Shown in pieces: positions 1 through 7,127 of a DNA stretch of 35,248 nt. Made by a program: the position numbers and the translations under genes. The DNA is from an uncultured Eubacteriales bacterium (GTDB lineage: Bacteria > Bacillota > Clostridia > Oscillospirales > CAG-272), in the NCBI GenBank assembly GCA_900547565.1, contig URHI01000007.1:1-35248 (forward strand), written 5' to 3'. The notes beneath the pieces are model-generated. The model searched no databases. It worked only from the letters and a program-made list of their open reading frames with translations, and was not told where the DNA came from. The number at the start of each line of letters is the position of its first letter. Position 1 is the first letter of the stretch.

Positions 1-1
1 T

Positions 2-1549
2 GCCGGTATTCAGACGGCTTTGGACATTGCAGATGCCGGATTTGAAGTGGACATTGTTGAAAAGCAGCCCACTATCGGCGGTAAAATGGCGCAGATAGAC
101 AAGACATTCCCGACGCTGGACTGCGCAGCCTGCATACTTACCCCTAAAATGGTGGAAGCTGCGCAGAACGAAAAAATTCATATTTATTCTTACAGCGAGG
201 TCACAGCAGTCAAAGGCTTTGTGGGTAATTTCGATGTAACCATAAAGCGCAAGGCGAGATATGTAAAAGAGGATATATGCACAGGTTGCGGGCTGTGCAC
301 CGAAAAGTGTCCTCAGAAAAAGGTTCCCAACGAGTTCAACCTGGGCATGGATAACCGCCGTGCAATTTATATTCCGTTTGCACAGGCAGTGCCCAAGGTT
401 GCGGTCATCGATCCCGACTACTGCAACATGCTTAAGAACGGCAAGTGCGGCGTATGTGCCAAGGTCTGCTCGGCGGGAGCGATAGACTACAATGCCAAGG
501 ACGAGTTTGTTGACGTCAAGTACGGCGCTATCGTGGCGGCTACCGGCTTCAATCCCATAAAGGTTGACGCTTATGACGAGTTTGCTTACTCTCAAAGCCC
601 CGATGTCGTTACGTCGCTTGAATACGAGCGGCTGATGAATGCCGCCGGACCCACAGCGGGTACGCTTCTGCGTCCATCGGACGGTAAGCATCCACATACA
701 ATCGTATTCGTTCAGTGTGTAGGCTCGCGTGAATCGGGCGATTCCTCCAAGTGCGGTAAGCCGTATTGCTCAAAAATCTGCTGCATGTATACCGCAAAGC
801 ACGCTATGCTTACACGTGAAAAATATCCCGATACCGATGTCTATGTGTTTTACATAGATGTACGTACGCCCGGAAAGAACTTTGATGAGTTCTATCGCCG
901 TGCAGTGGAGCAGTACGGTGTTCATTACATCAAGGGTATGGTCGGTAAAGTAGTGCCCGAGAACGGCAAGCTGAAGGTCCAGGCCTCAGATCTGCTGGCG
1001 GGTGAGCAGCTGCATATCGATGCAGATATGGTCGTGCTTGCCGCCGCAATTGAGCCGGATAAAACTGCCCGCCCCCTGGCAACCCTGCTGACTGCCAGCA
1101 TGGATACCAACGACTTCTTTACCGAGGCACATCCCAAGCTCCGTCCCGTGGAAAGTCCCACTGCCGGTGTGTTCCTGTCCGGATGCTGCCAGGGTCCCAA
1201 GGATATTCCGGAAACCGTTGCACAGGCGGGCGCCGCCGCAGCCAAAGTAATAGGACTGCTGGCCAAGGACAGTCTGACCTGCAATCCCTGCGTTGCTCAT
1301 TCTGATGAGCTTATGTGTTCGGGCTGCTCGCAGTGCGAAAAGGTATGTCCCTACGGTGCAATCACTTATATTGACAAAGAATTCAGAATGCCCGATCGCA
1401 CCACCAGAGTACGCCGCGTAGCTCAGGTTAACGCAGCAGTCTGCCAAGGGTGCGGTGCCTGCACAGTGACATGTCCTTCCGGTGCGATGGATCTTAACGG
1501 ATTCTCTAACAAACAGATCATGGCGGAGGTAGATGCGATATGCCGGTAA
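2..1549 (+). CDS. hdrA: HdrA-like FAD/iron-sulfur electron-bifurcating subunit (5' truncated)
   Basis: Heterodisulfide reductase subunit A homologue. In this family HdrA carries the bifurcating FAD and several [4Fe-4S] clusters. The reading frame is open from base 2 (Ala-Gly-Ile-Gln...), so the Rossmann start and any N-terminal domain lie outside the window; 515 residues are visible. Seen here: the FAD-domain stretch ending in VEK followed by IGGKMAQ, the HdrA hallmark TFPTLDCAACILTPKMVE, a CxxCxxCxxxCP ferredoxin motif near nt 278-310, a second Cys group at about nt 418-471, and a C-terminal two-cluster ferredoxin domain (CSGCSQCEKVCP near nt 1313-1351, CQGCGACTVTCP near nt 1435-1476). It overlaps the next gene by 10 nt, so the two are translationally coupled. 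A TTG at 20 is only an internal Leu codon, not a start. The family assignment is firm; the partner proteins set its function. Confidence 0.93.
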   Translation, partial: AGIQTALDIADAGFEVDIVEKQPTIGGKMAQIDKTFPTLDCAACILTPKMVEAAQNEKIHIYSYSEVTAVKGFVGNFDVTIKRKARYVKEDICTGCGLCTEKCPQKKVPNEFNLGMDNRRAIYIPFAQAVPKVAVIDPDYCNMLKNGKCGVCAKVCSAGAIDYNAKDEFVDVKYGAIVAATGFNPIKVDAYDEFAYSQSPDVVTSLEYERLMNAAGPTAGTLLRPSDGKHPHTIVFVQCVGSRESGDSSKCGKPYCSKICCMYTAKHAMLTREKYPDTDVYVFYIDVRTPGKNFDEFYRRAVEQYGVHYIKGMVGKVVPENGKLKVQASDLLAGEQLHIDADMVVLAAAIEPDKTARPLATLLTASMDTNDFFTEAHPKLRPVESPTAGVFLSGCCQGPKDIPETVAQAGAAAAKVIGLLAKDSLTCNPCVAHSDELMCSGCSQCEKVCPYGAITYIDKEFRMPDRTTRVRRVAQVNAAVCQGCGACTVTCPSGAMDLNGFSNKQIMAEVDAICR

Positions 1550-1980
1550 ATGAAACATTCAAGCCCAAAATCGTGGCTTTCTGCTGTAACTGGTGTTCTT
1601 ATGCCGGAGCCGATCTGGCAGGAACCAACCGTCTGACTTATCCTGCTGACGTCAAGATCATCCGTGTTCCTTGCTCATGCAGGGTAAATCCCATGTTTGT
1701 GCTCCGGGCGTTCGGCCGCGGTGCCGACGGTGTTATCATATGCGGATGTCACCCCGGCGATTGCCATTATACCTCGGGCAACTATTATGCCCGTCGCCGC
1801 ATGACTCTGCTGTTCTCCATGCTGGATTATCTCGGCATCGAGCGCGAGCGTACCAGAGTAGAATGGGTGTCAGCAGCAGAAGGTGCAAAGTTTGCCGAAA
1901 CAATGAATGACTTTGTGGCCGCGGTCACAAAGCTGGGTGAAAACAAAAGATTGGAGGACCTGAGATGCAAGAAGCAATGA
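1540..1980 (+). CDS. mvhD: MvhD/FlxD-type [2Fe-2S] electron-transfer subunit
   Basis: Small (146 aa) hydrogenase iron-sulfur subunit of the MvhD/FlpD family. This family relays electrons from an input module (hydrogenase, formate dehydrogenase or Flx) to HdrA. Visible Cys positions fit: CCNWC at residues 15-19, CSC at 45-47, and CGC...DC at 68-75 within the family stretch GVIICGCHPGDCHY. The start is ATG 1540, preceded by GGAGGT at 1525-1530. The gene overlaps hdrA by 10 nt and the next gene by 16 nt. In Flx-Hdr operons the same protein is called FlxD. Soluble; no membrane segment or signal peptide. Naming it MvhD or FlxD is a matter of context; the family itself is clear. Confidence 0.93.
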   Translation: MPVNETFKPKIVAFCCNWCSYAGADLAGTNRLTYPADVKIIRVPCSCRVNPMFVLRAFGRGADGVIICGCHPGDCHYTSGNYYARRRMTLLFSMLDYLGIERERTRVEWVSAAEGAKFAETMNDFVAAVTKLGENKRLEDLRCKKQ

Positions 1981-2936
1981 AAAAGCGTGCCGTAGAGCTG
2001 CTTGAGAGCGGTCAGGTCAACCGGGTACTGGGGTGGACTGCCGGGGAGTTTTGCTATGACGTGACTCCCGCAGTATTCAACAGAGTCGAGGACATCAACA
2101 ATGGCTTGATCTACACCCCGTTCTGCGGAGCAAATCTCTCAAAGTATCTGGTTAAGGAAACACTGAAGGACGGCAAAATACTGGTGTTTCTGAAGCCCTG
2201 TGATACTTACAGCTTCAATCAGCTGCTCAGCGAGCATCGTGTTGACCGCGAAAAGGTTTACGCCATCGGCGTGCCCTGCGACGGTATGGCGGATGTTGAA
2301 CGCCTTAGAGATAATAAAATAACGGGCATAAAGAGTATAGCCTTCAACGGTGACCTCGTGACAGTCGAAACCGTCTACGGGACCCGCGAGGCGAATAAGG
2401 CTGATATTCTTGCTGCCCGCTGTGCTGAGTGCAAGTCTCACAAGCATGTCGCATATGATGAACTGCTTGGAGACGAGGGTGTCGTGCTGGACAGCCATCG
2501 CTTTGATATGGTGGAAAAGTTAGAGAGCATGAGCGCTGACGAACGCTTTGCGTTCTGGCGCGGTGAGCTGTCACGCTGTATCAGATGCAATGCCTGCCGC
2601 AATGTCTGCCCGGCCTGCACATGTGAGAAGTGTGTATTTGATAACGCTGAATCGGGCGTTGAAAACAAGGGGGCGGCTGACAGCTTTGAGGAAAATATGT
2701 TCCACATTATCAGAGCATTCCATGTGGCCGGTCGTTGCACCGATTGCGGCGAATGTTCCAGAGTGTGCCCCGAGCACATTCCGCTCCACCTGCTGAACCG
2801 TAAGTTTATCAAGGATATTAACGAGCTTTACGGTGATTATCAGGCCGGTGAAACGGTAAATGAGCGCGGTCCGCTGGTCAGCTACACCACTTCGGATGCC
2901 AATCCCTCAATAGTTCGCGAAAGGGGGAACTGCTGA
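1965..2936 (+). CDS. FlxC-like 4Fe-4S dicluster protein
   Basis: Iron-sulfur protein of 323 aa. The N-terminal half resembles the FrhB/coenzyme-F420-hydrogenase-beta-like fold used in Flx and related modules (LVFLKPCDTYSFNQLL, then IGVPCDGM). The C-terminal half carries two ferredoxin motifs: CIRCNACRNVCPACTCEKC (about nt 2578-2632) and CTDCGECSRVCPEH (about nt 2734-2775). The start is ATG 1965 with GGAGGA at 1953-1958. The stop overlaps the next start (TGATG, 1 nt shared). By position and content it matches FlxC, one of the electron relays between the NADH-binding FlxA and MvhD/HdrA. The exact B/C assignment within Flx is inferred from similarity remembered, not aligned. Confidence 0.8.
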   Translation: MQEAMKKRAVELLESGQVNRVLGWTAGEFCYDVTPAVFNRVEDINNGLIYTPFCGANLSKYLVKETLKDGKILVFLKPCDTYSFNQLLSEHRVDREKVYAIGVPCDGMADVERLRDNKITGIKSIAFNGDLVTVETVYGTREANKADILAARCAECKSHKHVAYDELLGDEGVVLDSHRFDMVEKLESMSADERFAFWRGELSRCIRCNACRNVCPACTCEKCVFDNAESGVENKGAADSFEENMFHIIRAFHVAGRCTDCGECSRVCPEHIPLHLLNRKFIKDINELYGDYQAGETVNERGPLVSYTTSDANPSIVRERGNC

Positions 2937-3964
2937 TGTTTAAGTTAGAAAAATCACGCATAAACGAGCTGTTTGCGGCCATTGCAGCGGATGCTGTGCT
3001 GTATTTGCCTGTGGACGTTGAAAACGGCGGTGCACGCTATGAGCAGTGGCACGACGGAGCTGTGCTGTCCAAAGCAATGAATACCCGGCGCAGTGCAAAG
3101 GATTTCTTCTTTCCGCAGACCGAGGACCTGGTTGCATTCAAGGTGGAGGGCCAGAGTATTCAGGTTATCGATACGCGCAAGCCGTCCGATGACTTTGTAA
3201 TTTTCGGTGTGAGGGCCTGCGACGCCGCTTCCTTCTCCATTTTAGACAGAGTTTTTCTGTCTGATCCGGTTGACACTTACTATGCTGAGCGCCGCAAGCA
3301 CGGTGTTATAATGACAATGGCTTGCACGGCCCCCGAGGAGTCCTGCTTCTGCACAGCCTTTGGAATTGACGCCACCGCTCCGGGCGGTGATGTAAGCTGT
3401 TGGATGGATGACAGCAGCCTCTATCTTGAGCCGATTACCGAAAAGGGAAGAGCGCTTGTTGAACGGCTGTCCGGTATGCTTGCCGAGTGTGACAGCTCGG
3501 CTGTTGCGGCACAGGCTGCGGCAACACGTGCCATTATGGAGCAGTTGCCTTTGCACGATCTCAAGCCTGACGACTTCACACAAAAACAACTTGAGGTCTT
3601 CAAGTCGGATAAATGGGCTGAGTTGTCACAGTCCTGTCTCGGTTGCGGAAGCTGTACATTTGTATGTCCCACCTGCCAGTGTTATGATATCAAGGATTTT
3701 GATACCGGTCACGGTATTCAGCGTATGCGCACGTGGGACAGCTGCATGTACTCTGAATTTACAAAAATGGCGGCCGGCAATCCCCGCCTGACACAGCTCG
3801 AGCGCTTCCGTCAGCGCTTTATGCACAAGCTGGTGTATTTCCCAATGAATAATGACGGTGTTTACGGCTGTGTGGGGTGCGGCAGGTGCCTGCGCAAATG
3901 TCCCATTTCAATGAACATAGTCAAGGTAATGAAGGCACTTGGAGGTGAGTACAATGACAAATGA
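2936..3964 (+). CDS. FlxB-like (AsrA/HydB-type) 4Fe-4S protein
   Basis: A 342-aa iron-sulfur protein of the group containing anaerobic sulfite reductase subunit A and sulfhydrogenase beta subunit. Recognisable stretches are VIFGVRACDAASF, the Cys-rich ACTAPEESCFC, and two C-terminal ferredoxin motifs, CLGCGSCTFVCPTCQC (about nt 3634-3681) and CVGCGRCLRKCPIS (about nt 3871-3906). The start ATG 2936 overlaps the previous stop, with a GGGGG-rich ribosome site just upstream. In AsrAB, HydBG and FlxAB this subunit pairs with the FAD/NAD(P)H-binding protein, which is exactly the next gene here. Its expected role is passing electrons from the FlxA flavin into the HdrA module. No sulfite-reductase catalytic subunit (AsrC) is present, which argues against a sulfite reductase. 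Confidence 0.85.
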   Translation: MFKLEKSRINELFAAIAADAVLYLPVDVENGGARYEQWHDGAVLSKAMNTRRSAKDFFFPQTEDLVAFKVEGQSIQVIDTRKPSDDFVIFGVRACDAASFSILDRVFLSDPVDTYYAERRKHGVIMTMACTAPEESCFCTAFGIDATAPGGDVSCWMDDSSLYLEPITEKGRALVERLSGMLAECDSSAVAAQAAATRAIMEQLPLHDLKPDDFTQKQLEVFKSDKWAELSQSCLGCGSCTFVCPTCQCYDIKDFDTGHGIQRMRTWDSCMYSEFTKMAAGNPRLTQLERFRQRFMHKLVYFPMNNDGVYGCVGCGRCLRKCPISMNIVKVMKALGGEYNDK

Positions 3965-4781
3965 GCAACTGATTCCCGGCATAGCCGTGGTAACTGAAAT
4001 ACGTCAGGACACCCCCGATGTCAAGACCTTCCGAGTTGTCGGACTTGACGGCAAAAAGCCGTTGATACACAAGCCAGGTCAGTGTGCCATGGTGTCTATC
4101 CCGGGCGTGGGTGAAGGTATGTTTTCTATCACCTCATCTCCTACAAACGAGGATTTTCTCGAGTTTTCCATCAAAAAGTGCGGATGTCTTACATCGTGGC
4201 TGCACCGTATAGAGCCGGGACAGCAGATCTGTGTTCGCGGCCCTTACGGTAACGGTTTTCCGGTAGATACCGACTTTGTCGGGAAAGACCTGCTGTTCAT
4301 TGCGGGCGGTATCGGACTTGCACCGTTGCGTTCGGTAATTAACTATTGTCGCCATTACCGTGACAGATACAAGCACATTGATATCGTATACGGCTCCCGT
4401 TCCATGGACGACCTGGTCGATTATAAGGAGATCATAGACGAGTGGACAAAGGACAAGGATATAACCGTATACCTGACCATTGACCGCCCTCAAGAGGGGT
4501 GGAACGGTCACGTAGGCTTTGTCCCCAACTATGTCAGCGAGCTGTGCTTTGAAAAGAGCAGAACCGTTATACTGTGCGGTCCCCCTGTTATGATCAAGTT
4601 CACGCTTGCGGGACTTACGGTCCTTGGCTTTGAAAAGTCACAGATTTATACCACAATGGAAATGAAAATGAAGTGCGGAATCGGCAAATGCGGTCGGTGC
4701 AACATCGGTAATAAGTACGTCTGCCATGACGGGCCGGTGTTCCGCCTCGATCAGCTTGACGAGCTGCCGGATGAGTATTGA
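3954..4781 (+). CDS. FlxA-like FAD/NAD(P)H oxidoreductase (AsrB/HydG/PyrK type)
   Basis: A 275-aa ferredoxin-reductase-like protein that should oxidise NAD(P)H. Order of parts: a flavin-binding beta barrel with MFSITSSP (the family RxYS(I/L)xS site, with Met in the Arg position), a pyridine-nucleotide domain with GGIGLAP at residues 118-124, and a C-terminal [2Fe-2S] site formed by Cys241, Cys246, Cys249 and Cys257. I chose ATG 3954 because GGAGG sits at 3941-3945 just ahead of it. The in-frame TTG at 3939 would place the start upstream of that site. The gene overlaps the previous one by 11 nt. It is the likely electron entry point of the complex. NADH rather than NADPH is inferred from known Flx proteins and cannot be read from the sequence. 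Confidence 0.88.
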   Translation: MTNEQLIPGIAVVTEIRQDTPDVKTFRVVGLDGKKPLIHKPGQCAMVSIPGVGEGMFSITSSPTNEDFLEFSIKKCGCLTSWLHRIEPGQQICVRGPYGNGFPVDTDFVGKDLLFIAGGIGLAPLRSVINYCRHYRDRYKHIDIVYGSRSMDDLVDYKEIIDEWTKDKDITVYLTIDRPQEGWNGHVGFVPNYVSELCFEKSRTVILCGPPVMIKFTLAGLTVLGFEKSQIYTTMEMKMKCGIGKCGRCNIGNKYVCHDGPVFRLDQLDELPDEY

Positions 4782-4799
4782 TAAGGAGAAATTGAAACC

Positions 4800-5474
4800 A
4801 TGCAAGATATGGTAAATGTTTACCTGATGGGTAAAAAGTATTCAGTTCCGTCCAGCCTGACTATAATGGGCGCAATGGAATATGCGGGTTATCAGCTGGT
4901 CCGGGGCTGTGGGTGCCGTTGCGGCTTCTGCGGTGCCTGTGCTACTATCTACCGCATCAAGGACGACAGAGAGCTTAAGGTCTGCTTGGCCTGCCAGACG
5001 CAGGTACAGAACAACATGTATGTTGCTACATTGCCCTTTTTCCCGCTGATAAAGCAGGTGTATGATATAGAAAAGGTCAAGCCTGAGGAACAGATAATGA
5101 TGCAGCTCTATCCCGAAATATACAGCTGTATCGGCTGTAATGCCTGCACAAAGTCGTGTACGCAGGGCCTCAACGTTATGCAATACATAGCGTATGCTCA
5201 GCGCGGTGAATTTGAAAAGTGCGCTGAGGTTTCGTTTGACTGCGTAATGTGCGGAGTTTGCTCATCGCGTTGCCCTGCCGGTATTTCTCATCCGCAGGTA
5301 GCACTGCTGGCAAGACGCCTTACAGGCAAGTATCTGGCTCCCAAGAGCGAGCATCTCGAGGAGCGGGTTCGTGAGATCAAAAACGGTGACTTCAATGAGT
5401 TGCTTGAAAATCTCATGGGAAAGCCGGTCGAGGAGCTTAAAGAGCTGTACAACAACCGGGTAATAGAGAAATAA
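4800..5474 (+). CDS. FrdB/TfrB-like iron-sulfur protein
   Basis: A 224-aa protein with the layout of a fumarate reductase/succinate dehydrogenase iron-sulfur subunit. The N-terminal plant-type [2Fe-2S] domain has the FrdB spacing C-x4-C-x2-C inside GCGCRCGFCGAC, with further Cys in CLAC. Two ferredoxin motifs follow: CIGCNACTKSC and CVMCGVCSSRCPAG. Canonical FrdB/SdhB has a non-Cys residue at the second position of its third cluster, giving [3Fe-4S] next to the quinone. Here that position is Cys, so a [4Fe-4S] cluster is expected. No membrane anchor gene follows, so quinone chemistry is unlikely. AAGGAG at 4783-4788 precedes ATG 4800; ATG 4809 is an alternative start. It links the Flx/HdrA module to the flavoprotein encoded next (inference). 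Confidence 0.82.
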   Translation: MQDMVNVYLMGKKYSVPSSLTIMGAMEYAGYQLVRGCGCRCGFCGACATIYRIKDDRELKVCLACQTQVQNNMYVATLPFFPLIKQVYDIEKVKPEEQIMMQLYPEIYSCIGCNACTKSCTQGLNVMQYIAYAQRGEFEKCAEVSFDCVMCGVCSSRCPAGISHPQVALLARRLTGKYLAPKSEHLEERVREIKNGDFNELLENLMGKPVEELKELYNNRVIEK

Positions 5475-5487
5475 GGGGGCACATAAA

Positions 5488-7104
5488 ATGTTAACACAGG
5501 AAATGCTTGACTCGATCAAAAAGGTGGAGGCTACCCGTGCCTCCCGTATGGGCGTGGAGCCGAGAAGAATGTCCCCCGAGGAAAAGGACGCTCTGCTGAA
5601 GGAGTTTCACCCAGACTATATTCAATCTCAGTTTACAAAGCTGTCGGTTGGCCCCAACAAGGGAGAGAAGGTCCCGCTGGAGCTTGCCGCCATGCTTCAG
5701 GCAAACAGCCGTATTAAGCCCACTGATGTGGATCTGGAGCATCCGGATTATGACGTTGACGTGCTGGTCATTGGTGGCGGAGGTGCAGGTTCGTCTGCGG
5801 CCATTATGGCGCACGAAAACGGTGCCAATGTTATGATTGTTACCAAGCTGCGTCACGGCGATGCCAATACCATGATGGCTGAGGGCGGTATACAGGCTGC
5901 CGACAAGCCGGGCGACTCACCGGCTGTGCACTATATCGACGCACTGGGCGGAGGACATTTCAAAAATGTCCCCGAGTTGCTCTGCAAACTGGTTTCGGAA
6001 GGTCCGGAGTCTGTTCAGTGGCTTAACAATCTCGGCGTGCTGTTTGACAAGGATGCTGACGGAACCATGATCACAACACACGGCGGCGGAACGTCCCGCA
6101 AGAGAATGCATGCTGCCAAGGATTATACCGGTGCCGAGATCATGCGGGTACTTCGTGATGAGGTAATCAACCGCGGTATTCCGGTAGTTGATTTTACTTC
6201 TGCCATCGAGATTATTCTTGATGAGAACGGCCGTGCCGCCGGTGCAGTGCTCATGAATATGGAAACCCATGAGCTGCTTGTTGCCCGTGCAAAGACGGTG
6301 GTTATCGCTACCGGAGGAGCCGGACGCATGCACTATCAGGGCTTCCCAACTTCTAATCACTACGGCGCAACAGCCGACGGTCTGGTGCTGGCTTACCGTG
6401 TCGGTGCACCTCTGCTGTACGCATATACGCTTCAGTATCATCCTACGGGTGTTGCATATCCTTCACAGATCTACGGTGCGCTCGTGACTGAAAAGGTTCG
6501 TTCTATCGGCGCTATGCTGGTCAACAAGGACGGCGAGGCATTTATGCACCCGCTGGAAACCCGTGACGTGTCGGCGGCCTCCATTATCCGTGAATGCAAG
6601 GCACGCGGCAAGGGAGTGCCGATTCCCGGTGGCGGATACGGTATCTGGCTTGATACGCCTATGATCGAGTTGCTCCACGGCGATGGAACAATTGAAAAGC
6701 GTATTCCCGCAATGCTCAGAATGTATCTCAAGTATGATATCGATATGAGAAAACAGCCTATTCTGATTTACCCCACATTGCATTATCAGAACGGCGGTAT
6801 TAAAATCGCGGTTAACGGCATGAGCGACGTTGAAAACCTTTTTGTTGCCGGTGAAGCCGTCGGCGGTATTCACGGTGAAAACAGACTGATGGGTAACTCG
6901 CTGCTTGATATTATCGTATTTGGTCGTAACGCAGGTGTAAATGCTGCTGCAAAGGCTAAGCAGACAAAGGTCGGCAAGCTGACGCTGGATCACATCGATC
7001 GTTTTGCCGCCGAACTCAAGGCCGCAGGTATACAAACAGACCTTGTTTCTCCCATGCTCCTGCCCCGGTATACGCACGGAAATCCCAAATACGAGGCTAA
7101 ATGA
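5488..7104 (+). CDS. FrdA-like fumarate reductase/succinate dehydrogenase flavoprotein, non-covalent FAD type
   Basis: A 538-aa flavoprotein of the FrdA/SdhA/NadB superfamily. About 85 N-terminal residues of unknown role precede the Rossmann motif G96-x-G98-x-x-G101. The fumarate-reductase active-site set is present: His318 (QYHPTG), Glu335 (TEKVR), Arg359 (ETRD), His432 (TLHYQNGG) and Arg466 (ENRLMGNS). The position equivalent to the flavinylated His of E. coli FrdA is Asn127 in DANTMMAEGG, so FAD should be bound non-covalently, as in thiol:fumarate reductase and NadB. The usual C-terminal helical domain is short. No Tat or Sec signal is visible, so it is cytosolic. The ribosome site is AAGGGGG at 5473-5479. 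L-aspartate oxidase is less likely because of the paired FrdB-like gene. Probable reaction: fumarate to succinate, or the reverse. Confidence 0.85.
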   Translation: MLTQEMLDSIKKVEATRASRMGVEPRRMSPEEKDALLKEFHPDYIQSQFTKLSVGPNKGEKVPLELAAMLQANSRIKPTDVDLEHPDYDVDVLVIGGGGAGSSAAIMAHENGANVMIVTKLRHGDANTMMAEGGIQAADKPGDSPAVHYIDALGGGHFKNVPELLCKLVSEGPESVQWLNNLGVLFDKDADGTMITTHGGGTSRKRMHAAKDYTGAEIMRVLRDEVINRGIPVVDFTSAIEIILDENGRAAGAVLMNMETHELLVARAKTVVIATGGAGRMHYQGFPTSNHYGATADGLVLAYRVGAPLLYAYTLQYHPTGVAYPSQIYGALVTEKVRSIGAMLVNKDGEAFMHPLETRDVSAASIIRECKARGKGVPIPGGGYGIWLDTPMIELLHGDGTIEKRIPAMLRMYLKYDIDMRKQPILIYPTLHYQNGGIKIAVNGMSDVENLFVAGEAVGGIHGENRLMGNSLLDIIVFGRNAGVNAAAKAKQTKVGKLTLDHIDRFAAELKAAGIQTDLVSPMLLPRYTHGNPKYEAK

Positions 7105-7127
7105 GAAGGGAGCACTGACTGATTATT

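Noticed and set aside
2936..4781. Anaerobic sulfite reductase AsrAB
   Set aside because: The two subunits resemble AsrA and AsrB, but AsrC (siroheme subunit) is absent and HdrA/MvhD are adjacent, which fits Flx better.
5488..7104. L-aspartate oxidase (NadB) as identity of the flavoprotein
   Set aside because: Similar fold and non-covalent FAD, but it is paired with a FrdB-like gene in a redox operon, has the long N-terminal extension, and no nadA/nadC is nearby.
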